Of a DNA stretch of 64,000 bases, positions 39,475 to 56,400 are shown in pieces. Source of the DNA: Nemopilema nomurai (taxonomy: Eukaryota > Cnidaria > Scyphozoa > Rhizostomeae > Rhizostomatidae); assembly GCA_003864495.1 (NCBI GenBank), contig ML133380.1, forward strand, positions 186,001 to 250,000, given 5' to 3'. The notes beneath the pieces were generated by a model. It ran no database searches, was not told where the DNA came from, and saw only the letters and a program-made list of their open reading frames with translations. The translations under genes were made by a program, and so were the position numbers. How positions within the stretch are numbered: the first letter of the stretch is position 1; every line of letters starts with the position of its first letter.

Positions 39475-40095
39475 TAAAAGTTTCTTTTTTTTAGATAGGC
39501 ATTTAACATCACATTTTACGCCTTCCCTTGCATATTAACTGTATTAAAGTTCATAACACAACAGTGATATTTGATATCGTATCTCTTGTTCATTATCCTT
39601 ATGGAAACAGGGGTACTTTTTATAGGACACCTGCTAAAGTGTGCTTACATTGTTGTATTATTTTTGTATTACTACCGAGACACCTTGTATTATTTTCTGG
39701 CTCAGAAAGTCATCTTATTTTTTGGAGTTTCTTCAAAATATTGATTTAGTTCTAAAATTTTCTTAGATTTTTGAGGCTCTAGTACTAGGTTTCTTATATA
39801 AAAACAATGTTTAAGTCATGTAGCAGAAAGAGGGCTGTCATCAGTACTTACAACATTTAGCAATGACCTTTTATCATTTTTGATGGGTTCTTTTGCCATT
39901 TAAATAAATCCCCATGCATGTAAACCCCCTTATATAAAGTACTTGAGGTACTATTAAACATTTTCAACAAGTTATTACTTTCATTTATCCCAGGATGGGC
40001 AAAGCAGATAACTTCGCTAATTCAATTCTGTCGTAGTTTAACAAAGAGAAAACCAAATGTTTAATCTGATTTACATTTTTATACCACAACCAAAA
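39475..40095. other. Downstream flank of RPL27A
   Basis: Holds the 3' untranslated region of RPL27A. An ATTAAA polyadenylation-type signal lies on the minus strand about 30 bp after the stop, at about 40060-40065. Nothing else was recognised. Confidence 0.5.
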
Positions 40096-42757
<2,662 letters not shown>

Positions 42758-43940
42758 TTTGGAATAATATTGGAAAGGGCTAAGATGGCAATGGTAGGAA
42801 ACTAGAGCCCAGGACCCCGCAGCTTTGGTGACAACAGCAGCAACGCTGCACAGTTTCACTGCCATTGAAACTGCAGCGTAATACTGTATATGTATGAATA
42901 TAAAGTTATCTTTACACTCAAAGTATAATGACTAAGAAATAGATGCCATTGCCTTTATATCGACCTTAACGTTTTTAACTGTGGCATACACCAAAAATTC
43001 AGATCTAAAAATCTGACGGTGCACGTGCAACCAGTGCAACAGTCTGGATCCGCCCATGTTAACAGTAAGACTGTAAAATGTGAAATTTAACGATAAATAT
43101 TGAATAAACGCATTGTTTCACTATCCAAGTCTTATGCAAGCAAGCAGTATTGTACCTGATGAAATGCATCATATTGAAGACACTTCCTCTTAACTTGGTT
43201 TGAAACCAAGACTTCAAGTTGAAACTTTCTACAGATCAATTCCCATATTACCTTAACTCTCAATCCTTTCTCTTTACACTTTGGATAGGCTAAATAGATA
43301 TGTTTTTACATTATACCAAACAATTGTCTTTCTTTCAACAAATCTCTAGGTTTACATTCTTCTTTATGAACTCCAAAAGTTCTGATATAATGGTTGCGTT
43401 ATTACAGCTTGGTCCTCCAACATAAACTTCCATACAGGGGTGCAGCAGATCAATTTTTCTAAACATTTCTCTCAAATGCCTTCTTAAAAAGCAGGGCTTA
43501 TTGTGTTGATTTTTGGTACAGAATCTTAAAGATATTTGATAGGTAGTAGACTCCATTTTTCAGGAATTCTGCATACCTATTTCTACTTATTAACACATTA
43601 ACCCCTAATTATGCATAATTCATGCAAAATGTTTCATCCTTTTTTCCTTTTTTTGAGTTGCAAATTTCAGAAAATCTAAGAATTTCAATCTATTTTGACT
43701 CACCCCTATTTGTAAAAATATGCCAACCCCCTTCTTATTACACCCATCCCCTACAATTAGGAACTTTAGAGTATCTGTTGATGTTGAGGATATACACATT
43801 ATTGTGGATAAGTTTATTACAAGCTTTCCATGCCAAATATAGAAAATAATTCTCTCCTAAATCAAAACAGAAGAGATGAGAGCAAGAAGAGTCTTGGGTA
43901 TTGCTTCATTTTCATATGACAAATGACAATGATACAACAA
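42758..43940. promoter_or_regulatory. Spacer between RPL27A and RPS16
   Basis: Holds the RPL27A promoter and the RPS16 3' region, both on the minus strand. No TATA box is evident near the RPL27A start. No other gene was recognised. Confidence 0.5.
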
Positions 43941-45979
<2,039 letters not shown>

Positions 45980-45986
45980 GCTTGAA

Positions 45987-46123
45987 ACTAAACAGAAAAA
46001 ACAAGTATGTAAGCTGAAAGATAATTTCTAACAAAGTGATTTGGTTAAATAGAAAAAAATAGTTTGTTTATAGGTTAGTTTGACATACCGTGGCGACTCT
46101 CGGATCACGGCGAAAAGAAAGAG
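45987..46123 (-). promoter_or_regulatory. RPS16: RPS16 5' UTR intron and terminal oligopyrimidine start
   Basis: The minus strand shows a pyrimidine run (CTCTTTCTTTTCGCCG starting at 46123), a 5' TOP-like transcription start. It is followed by a donor CACG|GTATGT at 46088 and an acceptor TTTAG at 45988, which would remove a 101-bp intron just before the ATG. TOP starts put translation of such mRNAs under mTOR control; that link is family knowledge. Confidence 0.65.
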
Positions 46124-47601
46124 CATGGCAGATCGAGTCAACTAGCGCCCAGACCACTGGCCTCCTCCGCAGCGAACGATTCGAGAGAAGCCATATGGCC
46201 AAATTAACGCCCAGTATCTTTTAAGCACCCATCTAGAATTAACCCCTTTATTCTAATCACACATGCCTTGCAAGCAATTAAAAAACAACAAACTAACAGT
46301 GTCATAGAAAAGTTTTTTTCCAAATCCTTTTTGCCTTGTTACAACAACACCAAGCGATGACACAGGAAGTCTCCAGAATAGAAACTCAACTTGGTAGAAG
46401 GATACTTTCACCCGTCTTCTGAAAATCTTTTAAACAATGACATGACTAGCCAAATTAAAAGTCGGATGGGAAATTTTTAGCAAGCATAAATTTGCCTTTT
46501 GTGGCAAACATGTTTAGAACCTATACCGAACAAATTGATAAATGTGACTTTTGATTCTTTAACATCTAAATGGCCATTGGGTAATATTTTCACATGCGTC
46601 CATGAAAACTTAGTAAAATAGGCCTCATCTTATGCAAAAAAGTGATGTTTGTTGACATTATCATCCACCTCCATTTATTGTCCTCTGCACTGCAAATGTT
46701 TGTCATCTCTTTGCAGTTATGAAGAATACTTGAGGACTTCCAAGACATGATAAACGCAAAAGCCATAAATTGACCCCAGTTGATTTATTTAAGGATTTGA
46801 CAACTGTTCTCCCATTTAATAAGCAAGTTGCTTGCTAAGTTTTCAAGCTATGTTATAACAAGCTGTGCACAAGACTACCTTCACATCCTTAGTTAACATG
46901 GGTTTGCTTCTGACTTTCTGAAATGGGAGCACATTGTTCAAGTAGAGCCCACCTTTGGGTAGGGGCATGATCACCATATAACCCATTCCAGCCATCAAAT
47001 ATGGATTCGGTTTGCAAGAACTTTGCTTTTGTTATTTGCAACTGTAGTTCAAAGAAACAAGGCATGAAAAAGAAAAGAGAACCTTTTATGGATTTATAGT
47101 TTTGTTGAAAATAGACTAATAAAACGGTCATAAATAACTTGTTTGCTAACTTCAACTAAGCAGGACTACAAGAGTTTGCCAAGCCAAATCTACCCTTTTG
47201 ACATTCAATGGATATTTTCATGACTGAAAATAGGGAACAGAATATAAACTTGTCATACATTTAGTAAAACTGAAGGAACATGTCCTCTCAATTTGAAAGT
47301 TTGACATACTTGAAATAGTTTGATAATTCTAAGGTAAAATAAGGCTTTACCTTACTTGCACTGCAAATATCTAGCAATGGAAACCAAAATTCTAAAAATT
47401 GGAAGCTCAATGTTCACTTCTACTGTTGAATTTCAATATTTGCTTTACTTTGCATTATATCCTTCCCTTTTTATATTTGGGCACAGTAGCTAGATTGGAT
47501 AGAAAAAGGACAGATTGTATTCCAAATTTAGTAAAGAAAGCAGATTTATAGTCTCAACAAGAATCAGCTTTCGATTTGCAAAGTTTGTCCGATTCTTCTT
47601 C
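46124..47601. other. Spacer upstream of RPS16
   Basis: Holds the GOT1 3' untranslated region and RPS16 upstream sequence. I see nothing else. The 88-codon open frame at 46889-47155 has no family features. Confidence 0.5.
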
Positions 47602-49610
47602 TCAAACGACACTGTTTGAGTCTTGTCCCATCTTATTTGCAACCTGGAATGGAATTAATCAAAGTTGTTATCAGTAATCTAGCATTAAAGCAGAAATAAG
47701 AACAAAACTGCTTTTTCTACAGTATAAACTTCTCACTCAAAAGAACTAAAATAGATTGGTTCTTGAATATACCAATGTACCATACATTTACCAAAATACA
47801 CTGATTCTATGTTTCACAAATTTTAAAAAGTACGAACATGAAAGAATGTTTAAATGTTGCAAAGATGTAAAAAGGTAAAATCAAAATCAATTTTTTAGGT
47901 TGGAGTCAGAAAAGAGCTGCATACCCAACTTAACCCAGGCAAATTCAGGATATGACCAAGAACTGGAACTCTTCTAAGAAAATTAATAACAACTGGAAAG
48001 AAACCCCTATAGGAAGATAGAAGAAATTAAAAACTTCAATACTGTCTTTGATATACAAACATTGAATGCACAAATATTTAAAAGAAGTTTCTATCGATAA
48101 GAACATATTAACAGCATATGTGAACTTTCAAACAAAAATATTTTTTACACATTCTTACTGAAAAACCAGACCCCATACTGTTGCATCCTACTAAATCATG
48201 TTTTTGTTCACACCCAGGAGGCAAACAATGTTTTACTTAGGCGAATCTATATGGTTGTTAATGATGTTTCCTTATGAGTGTGCTTTGACAATGCCATTTT
48301 GAAGCTTATGAACAAGTTAACTGGAATTAAAGATAGATCAAGAGCACAAATAGTGGGATCCTTCAGGCTCCTATTAAAAAATTGGACCCTTGGAATCCTT
48401 CGAAAACCATTACTAGACTAAATGCACAAATGATCTGACCTAAATAGCAGAATGAATCCATAGATTTCAACAAGCATTCCAATAACTGGCCATCCCAGTA
48501 AAACAACCATTACTCCACCAAGGAAAAAAGCACTCCCTTTCAGCTTGTGCTTTTGGAAAAAGAATCTGAAAGTTCTTTCTAGCCCTATAACCAATGACAA
48601 TCCAGAAATGAACAGGATCTAAAAAAATGAGTAATAAAACATTTAATTAGTCTTGGAATTTAAAAACAAGTATGATATTATAACAGAGCCGAAAAGAAAG
48701 AAAAGAGATTCCTGGGTAGGTGGAAGAGAAGTGTGAGCAAAAACTAGCTCTAAGATGGCATGGGAGGCAGTTTCAAATAATTGAAATTCTTTTTATGTAC
48801 TTGATTAGGGCGCTAGGTGACTTTCCCAGTTTGTTCTCTTTTGAAAGCTCTTGTTGGATTTACTGAATTCAAATTTTAAGAGAGTATAAATGGTGTTGAC
48901 CGAATTTTGATGCACAATCATCTTTAGAAGGAGAAGGAACAATGATTGGCTAGCTGAAAGCTAATAAGATGATTACACAGTAATTGCAAAGGTAGTGGAA
49001 AGCTATTTAAAACTCACATTTCCAATTGCAAGAAGACCTCTGTCAAAAAATAACATCATGCCAAGGAAGAGGAACACGAGCCCAAATCCAGTCACACCAA
49101 TTCCAATTTCTAAAAACAAGTTCAAGTGTAAACATGCTGGAGACAGTAGCATTTAATGATATCAAATTATTTATAGAGTGAATCAAAATTGTGGTAGAAA
49201 TCAATGCAAGGCCTTGCCTTTTGGACCCCATGTTTAAATTAAAATGAAAATTATTATGCAAAGATAATTCAGGACAATTTTACACAATGAAAAATTGGGC
49301 TTGGCGTTAAGAATATCTGGGATATCATATCTCTTAATATAAGAATATAAAATTTCTCTTTGATACTCATTTCACTGCCACTGCATACCGCATACACATA
49401 GGGCATCCCTCTGCATCTTGTACATACAAAATCTCCAAACTGCTTTGGGAATAACTGAATTATTGGACAAATGTCTGCAGGGCAAAAGTACGTACACGCT
49501 ATTGATGATTAGTCAAATGCAAACTTTTTTATTGTACACCAAGTGTGTAAAAGAATGTATGAGTAAATGTAAGAATGAAAATTACTTTGGTAATCGCTTA
49601 TTGGCAACAT
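47602..49610 (-). CDS. GOLT1B: Vesicle transport protein GOT1 (GOLT1B-like)
   Basis: A small four-helix membrane protein of early Golgi and ER-Golgi vesicles. Five exons: 49586-49610, 49018-49109, 48440-48618, 47925-48006 and 47602-47643, all in phase, giving 139 residues, the family length. The first exon is only 25 bp (MLPISDYQ) and was found because it supplies the missing base of Lys-9. Diagnostic stretches are KIGIGVTGFGLVFLFLGMM, LVIGLERTFRFFFQKHK, FFLGGVMVVLLGWPVIGM, EIYGFILLFR and RRVPVLGHILNLPG. The hydrophobic segments fit four membrane helices. It is divergent from gamma-SNAP. Confidence 0.95.
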
Positions 49611-50064
49611 CTTCAACTTCTTTGAACTTGACTACTCCAATAATCTGGTGGGTGGGATACTACAGAGAAATTGCGCTCGAAGGCAAACGACGACGGCTTA
49701 TCAAGACAGTGTAAACTTGCTGCGTTCTCGACTTGCCGGTGATTAATCTCTGGTTCTTGTTCTTCAATACAAATCTTTCTGCTGATACGTTGTCATTATT
49801 TTGCTTCAATTTTGCAGAGTCTAAAACATTAACATTGCTCACTGTGATCATTTGTCGTTGACATAACAACAACAACAGCATTAGTTGAAGGGCAAGCCAC
49901 GTACTTGGCCGCTGGGCTCCTGCGCAGCTGTCATAAAGACAGCTCTAAAATGAAACTGGGAAGGAGAATTGCAAATGGTGGAAGCAAATAAACAGGAAGG
50001 TGATCGTCATTTATAAAAAAGTATAAAAAATCCTACGTCTGCCGAGTTGTGATGCTTTAATAAG
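49611..50064. promoter_or_regulatory. Divergent promoter of GOT1 and gamma-SNAP
   Basis: The 454 bp between two start codons that face away must hold both promoters. A TATA-like stretch (TATAAAAAAGTATAAAAAAT) lies at 50013-50032 ahead of gamma-SNAP. Transcript starts cannot be placed. Confidence 0.55.
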
Positions 50065-51006
50065 ATGGCAAATTCCAGCAAAAAGATTCAAGAAGGGCTA
50101 GATCACATAAAAGAGGGTGAAAAGTACTTGAAAACAAGCTTTTTCAAATGGTCTCCGGATTACGATAGTGCTGCAGACCGTTATCAGAAGGCAGCAACAT
50201 GCTTCAAAGTTGCAAGATCATATGATAAAGCGAAGGATGCATTTATAAAAACAGCAGAATGTCACGAGAAAAATAACCAACTCTTTCACGCTGCCAAGGC
50301 ACTCGCTGAGGCAAGCAATATCAGTATAGAATCGAAGAATTTTGAAGAGGCCTTTCGGCTTGTGGATAAAGCAAGTCTGTTGTACCGAGAAAATGGAACT
50401 CCGGACACTGCTTGTATTGGCCTTGTTACAGCAGCTAAAAAATTGGAGTTTTCAGTGCCATTGAAGGCGATGGAGATGTACGAAAAGGCAGCCGTTATTG
50501 CAGAAGATGATGACAAGATCAGGGAAGCTGCGGGGCACCTTAACAACGCATCAAGACTGTTGGTTAAAAGCAAAGAGTATCAAAAAGCCGCTGAGATTGT
50601 GAGACGCCAAATCGAGTTGTACTTAAAAGTTGATAATTACCCATCGATCTTTAATCTTGTGCTCTGTCAGGTTCTCTTGTATTTGACCAAAGGAGATCTG
50701 ATAGCTGCAAGAAACTGTTATGAGGGTGCGTTTGAGTATCCAAACTTTGGCTTGTCCGATGCTGCAGAGGCGAGTGAAGAGCTGTTAGACGCTTACAGCA
50801 ATGGTGATGCAAAGGCAATGAAGTCTGTTACATCAAAGCCAATTATAAGTTGTCAAGACACAGAGTTTGCAAAGCTGGGGAAAATGCTGAAGGCCCCAGC
50901 ATCAGGAGAAGGTGCTGATGAGTATTCAGGAAATGTTGGAGATGAAGACAAATCAAAGGGCGCTTCTAAAATTGAAATTGACAATGATGTAGATGATATT
51001 TGTTAA
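50065..51006 (+). CDS. NAPG: Gamma-soluble NSF attachment protein (gamma-SNAP), intronless
   Basis: Gamma-SNAP helps NSF take apart SNARE complexes after membrane fusion and acts in the cytosol on membranes. The open frame is 313 residues, the family length, in one exon. Diagnostic stretches are EKYLKTSFFKWSPDYDSAA, the TPR-like LFHAAKALAEAS, RENGTPDTACIGLV, AAGHLNNASRLLVK and DEYSGNVGDEDKSKG near the end, and the protein ends in Cys as in other gamma-SNAPs. The ATG at 50065 (AAGATGGC) is the first in frame and matches the family start. An AATAAA signal follows at 51150-51155. Codon use and neighbours do not suggest a foreign gene. It could be an old retrocopy that replaced the parent gene, or a gene that lost introns. 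Confidence 0.96.
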   Translation: MANSSKKIQEGLDHIKEGEKYLKTSFFKWSPDYDSAADRYQKAATCFKVARSYDKAKDAFIKTAECHEKNNQLFHAAKALAEASNISIESKNFEEAFRLVDKASLLYRENGTPDTACIGLVTAAKKLEFSVPLKAMEMYEKAAVIAEDDDKIREAAGHLNNASRLLVKSKEYQKAAEIVRRQIELYLKVDNYPSIFNLVLCQVLLYLTKGDLIAARNCYEGAFEYPNFGLSDAAEASEELLDAYSNGDAKAMKSVTSKPIISCQDTEFAKLGKMLKAPASGEGADEYSGNVGDEDKSKGASKIEIDNDVDDIC

Positions 51007-53473
51007 GTTAGTCTTATTTAAATAGAATTCCCTCAGTTTTATGTTAGCTTTGTAATTTCATTTCAAAGAATTTCATGGACACGCTGTTAATTAAGTTATT
51101 TGTTTATGTGTTATGATTTTTATGCCAAAGATGACTTAAAACAATGTAAAATAAAGCTTTGAAAATTTTTCTTACACAGTTTCCAAGCATTAAAGTTCAG
51201 TTTACAAAGACATCTTGGTTTGTATCTTATAGACAATGATACATTCAAGAAAGACAGTTGGATCATATATTTCATAACAGGTCCTCAATAGTTTTCATTC
51301 ATGATTATCACAAGCATAGAAAAGTTATATGCATTTCAACATTTCTGATGTTCACAATTCTCTTCTTTTCTGCTTTGTAAAGGCTTGCCGACAGTGTTGC
51401 TTTGTAAATTTTCCCCCAAGAAGGACCCCAGATTAAGACCTAATCAGTTGACTTGGGAAAGCTTTGCTCCATTTTTGATGCTTTGATGGGGCACATAAGG
51501 CTTCAAAGCAAATTTGTTGCATAGCAAGTCAGGCAAGTAAAGATTAATACACTAGCTGAGTCAGGCCACAAAATGCAATTGTTTACCCCTATAATAGGGG
51601 TACAAATCACACCCTTGTTGAAGCAGGCCACACCCTTGGTTTATTATCAGTTTGAGTTCAAACTTTGACCCTAAACCTTACTATGTATCTTTGTGTTGGA
51701 TAAATGTACAACATCAACATGTTTTGTGGGCTGCGACAATTTCCTCCAAAAATATTCTATTTGGTATTACCTTTCGTTAGAGCGGTATGTCAATTCATCA
51801 GGGATGTTTAACTCTCTGCACCCGCCAAATGGAAGTTGCTAGGTCGAAGTTAGCAAAAAACAGTAACAGAAAGGGGACAAGACCTGTCATCCTTTTTCAA
51901 TGTAATTCGAGATAATCTTGGTGAAGTAATTTGAATTTGAAAAGACTCCGAGTAAAAGCCAACATGACTAGAAAAGCTGACTAGAAACATGAGAGTCTGA
52001 GGAGCAATTCACGACGGGGGTTAAAAACATGGAGCAAGTCATCGAGTTACAGTGGAGCAGAGATCAGGCGTCGGAAAGTTGACACCGCTGAAATACTGAG
52101 CCAACGGAAGTCACAATCTGAAAGGATGGGAGATTTCAACTCAGTGGACATTCTAATAAAAAAGACACTGACTGATGTTATAATATGCTTTGACTGGCAA
52201 ATGCAGTCTACTATAAGAATAATTTTCCTTTTACATAAATGTATACAGGATTGAAAAATTGGTAGAAACGATAACATTCAATTGACTGAATATAAAACGT
52301 AGCAGACCACGAATTGGGTAGCTTGAGGCAACACAAAAGGGTTGTTGGATTCTTGCGAGATAGAGGGTGGGGTGAGTGTTATTAAAAGGATTTATTCACT
52401 CGAAAGTTTTTTAGCTCATCGTTTAGGGAAAGGTCAGCGATTTGCCATTAATCGTGTTGGCATTAGGGAGTCACAAATCGATAAGTGGTTTTGGCTTGTT
52501 GCACCAGCGCAGGGATTCGCTATGGCAATGGAGCCCAACACTGCCCGGATAAACTCCACCCAAGAAGCTAACAACAGTCGCAATGTGTTGACTCAAACTT
52601 GTAAACAAACCAGCCCTAAGGCTAAAACAAACAGGTAAACGAATCTTAAAACAGAGCAGTAACGTAAAATTTATTGAACAGACTTCGATTAACCCTTCTT
52701 CGCAGCTCGACAGCTCTCAATGCAAACTAGGGTCAACATTGGTGGACATAAAAAAAGAGTATGGGCCTAAGAACGTTTTTAATAAAACACTCTTGACATT
52801 ATTTTTATGTTCACGCCTTTGAATAGCATCTATGAAAAGCATCTCAAGCTAGAAGTAGGGTTTGCCAAAGCGATAATATTAGAAAAATTCGACTTAAATC
52901 AAAATTTATACATTATGTTTTTAGAAAATTCTTCAAAATACATTAGAATATATGTATATCTATGAATACTGTATTAAAAGCAGAATGAACCTTTAAGGTT
53001 TGCATAAACTCAAATTTATTTACAAGTATAAACAATACATTTGGGGCCAGCCAAGGTATACTAAGAATTTATCAATAAAGCCTTCGGGGGTCATGATAAG
53101 GAATCTACCTGTCAATCGTTTTCACTTTGTCTTTCTCTGATTCCACCTTTCTAACAAATTTGAAACACAAAAGACAGGATTCAAAAAGGAACCTTTCAAA
53201 AGCCATGGAATGAATGAGCTTGCGTGACCCTTTAATGAAAAGGTTTCTGACTATCAATGCTACCGGGTACAAACCTTAGGAGCAATGCTAGTACGCAACG
53301 TTAATGTCGATGACTGTAAAAATCCCCACATTGGTTCAGCTTCTTCGTGAGAATAATAAGGACGCTTGGAGCGTTCGAGGCCGGGGCTCCAAAAAGTGGC
53401 CTAATTCAGGGCACCCTTGTCCCAGTTCTGGCAAAAATACCAATAAAATCAGTTTTCATTCAGTCAATATATA
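51007..53473. other. Spacer between gamma-SNAP and the ETS gene
   Basis: The gamma-SNAP 3' untranslated region ends soon after the AATAAA at 51150-51155. The rest shows no recognised gene. A 98-codon plus-strand frame (52342-52638) has no domain. Confidence 0.5.
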
Positions 53474-56400
53474 CTAACATAAATTTTTAGCGTTGTACCA
53501 ATTGTCCAACGTTTTCTGGCAGAATTTGTAGTGCAGTTTTTTTGGGACTGGAAGGAGGATGTCCTGGGCATAGTAGTGGCGCAATGCTCTGCTAAGACTT
53601 TCGTACGTCATGTTGTCATTCTTCTTGTACTTTCCCCACATTTGCGCAACATTCTTCGATTTCAGGAGCTTGAAAATCCCATCCTCACGTGATACCCACG
53701 TGACACATTCGTCTTCGCTGTCCAAAAGCTTCAGCATAAACTGGTACAGTTGAATACTCTTTCGTGCTGAAGACAAAAAAGGCAAATATTCACAAATCAT
53801 TCTATGCCTTGTGATGCAATCACCTTAGGTCACTAGTCCTAGACAAGGCAGTGGAGGATGCTCCTGCGCAGCTTAACGCGCAGCGGTTGAATCGGATACA
53901 GAATTGCTAGTGGATTTGTGTAACAACTATTTGTACGATGGTTGTAGCTAATAGCGTGATCGATTTCGCTATGTTACCAAGGTAAATTACTCTATTGAAA
54001 ACCCTGCAAGTGGACAAATATTTCACACAACAAAGCTTCAAAACAGTACGAAACAGCGACGTCTGAGCTTTTCTATTTCATCTTTGCCCAACTTTCGCAT
54101 GAAATATGGCTTCAATGTTAAGCTCTAATTTGATAAAAAGTCGTCAGTTTGGCTTTGGATTTAATTCGACGCACGTGAGACTGTTTGTATAATACATATA
54201 CAATAATAACCATGATAAAATAGTGAAAAATTAAGTGTCATTGGAAATTCTTGTTTTGCAAAAAGGGCCTCACGTTTTAATTCGAGTAATTGCCGTCAAA
54301 CGAAGCGTCTTGCACAGGATATCCGATCTTGAAACTTCATATAGGGCAGCAATTGTACATTTAAAGAAAAGTGTGTTGTGCAAAAGATGATTCGAAGTTT
54401 GCTTACCAGATGCCCTTCGCTCATATTTCCTCTTCTTCCTCTTAATTTTCTGCTGGGTTGGTGAAGCTGAAAGTGAAAGTCAAATCACTAATGCGCTCGT
54501 GAGACTTGAAAGTGAAGTCAAAATGGGAATAAGAGAAGCATTTTTCCTCAATGTGATTTGCACTGAAATACATTCTAGTCTCTCCAGTCTTATTCATCAC
54601 TTGAAAAATTTTCCAATGGAAACAAGGGGCAATCAAACAACACAAGGAGCGCGTACTGTTTTGTGGGGCCTGCAATTTGGGTTAGAGTTCCTTTGCGGGA
54701 GTTCCTTTGCGGGAGTTCCTTTCATAGGGAGGGATGAGCAGACTAAAAAGTCATTGTTTTTTCCTCTCTACGAAGAGAGGCTACTTTATATTGCAGTCCC
54801 TAGCAAAGATTGTTCCATAAAAATTGAACGAGGGAGGAAATCACGGCTCCTTCTGCCTGTTTGCACTAGAATCGAAATTTTACGCATTACCTGCCATGGG
54901 GCTTCCCTCTACGTCCGCATCTGAACTCTCGGAGCTTTCGCGCTTCACTTCAGTTTCGACAATTGAAGTAAACTGTTGTTGCTGCTGCTCTATCTTTTGC
55001 TCTTGCTGTTGGTGGTGCTGCTGAGAATGGTTCATAGCCCTGAAGAAAATGTCGTTGCTGTTGTTGTAGGGTGTGACTGAGTCATCAGTAACCACGCCGT
55101 TAAATGGCGCCAGCCGATCTGGTGGGAAAAGAAGAGAAGGGTTTCATCCAAAAAGCTGCGGAGGAGCTTTCACATGTGAGGACATTGAAAGCATGTCGGT
55201 GTTTGCTGATGTCATTGAAAACTGACACCGCGTTGCCATGACGACGGCTTATCCAGACAAACCCAGGCCATCGGGCGACTGTTGATGCAATTTGGCATGT
55301 ACACAGAAGAAAGTAAAATACCATTATGTAAACTCAGAAAACTGCAACGCTATATTTCGGAATCAAACTGAATAAAGCGACTTCTTTATTGCAAATGCCA
55401 TCCTACCCAGGTCTGAAATAAAATCCCAGAAATCCAGATAAAGAAAATTTGAGAAGCCGCATAAATGCTTGAGAGGGCAGACATAGAGCGAAATTGACTT
55501 CCGTGTTGGGAGAAAACAGAATGGCGAAGTTACAGTGTGGAGAATCACAGCAAAAGGAAGCGAGGAAGGAAAGTTAAGTTGAAAGCTCAAAGCATTACGA
55601 GGAAATCGAAATTATAGGGGAAATGGCACGTCTTGAGACAAAGAGGGACTTCTTAGAAGGAAAAACAAAGTTGAAAGTTCCGTTTTCGATTTCATGGTTT
55701 AGTGAAACTAAAAGAACTTTGAAATGAAATGATCCGCATGAATAAAATTTCTGATAACACCCTGAGTCAAGCTCAATGACATATCGCATCAGATTATATC
55801 AATTAATATAAAATGGTTACCAGATTTTCTCCTTTCTCGGTAAAGGAGGAACCCGTGGAGCTTTTTTATTGAGTGCTTGCAAATGTTTTCCTTGCAAGTT
55901 CAAACAGTCAGAAGAAACAATATAACTTGATAAAAATTCAAATGAACCTAAAATATAAAAAACGAATTGAAGTTCAGTAGCAACTTACAAGAAAACTGCT
56001 CAGAAAAACTGTTTGCTGGCTTTTGCGCAAGAATTTGCTGTTTTCGGCTGGATCTCAAGATGTCCCCAGTTTGGCACAAAAGCAAATGTTTCAGCGATTC
56101 GATGTTCTCCACGCTCAAGTCGCCTCTGGACAAAGCAAAGGGGTCGACTGAAAGGAACAAGATGGTGGTTAAAACAAAGATCACAGAGGCTCCTTCGCAG
56201 TTACCAAATATTTCTAGGAAACAATACAATAAGATTTTGTGTGGACATAGGCTTCTCCAGTGGTATTAGGATCAAAGTCACCTTTCTTCGAATGGACGAA
56301 GAACACAAATCGATGGGAGAAGAGCAGAAAACTAAAACTGCATGATATCGCCATCTATAGTGGAAGATCAAAAGTAACTTGAATCACGAAAGGGTGCCTC

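Noticed and set aside
49418..49714. 98-codon plus-strand open frame
   Set aside because: It overlaps the first exon of GOT1 on the other strand and shows no family features.
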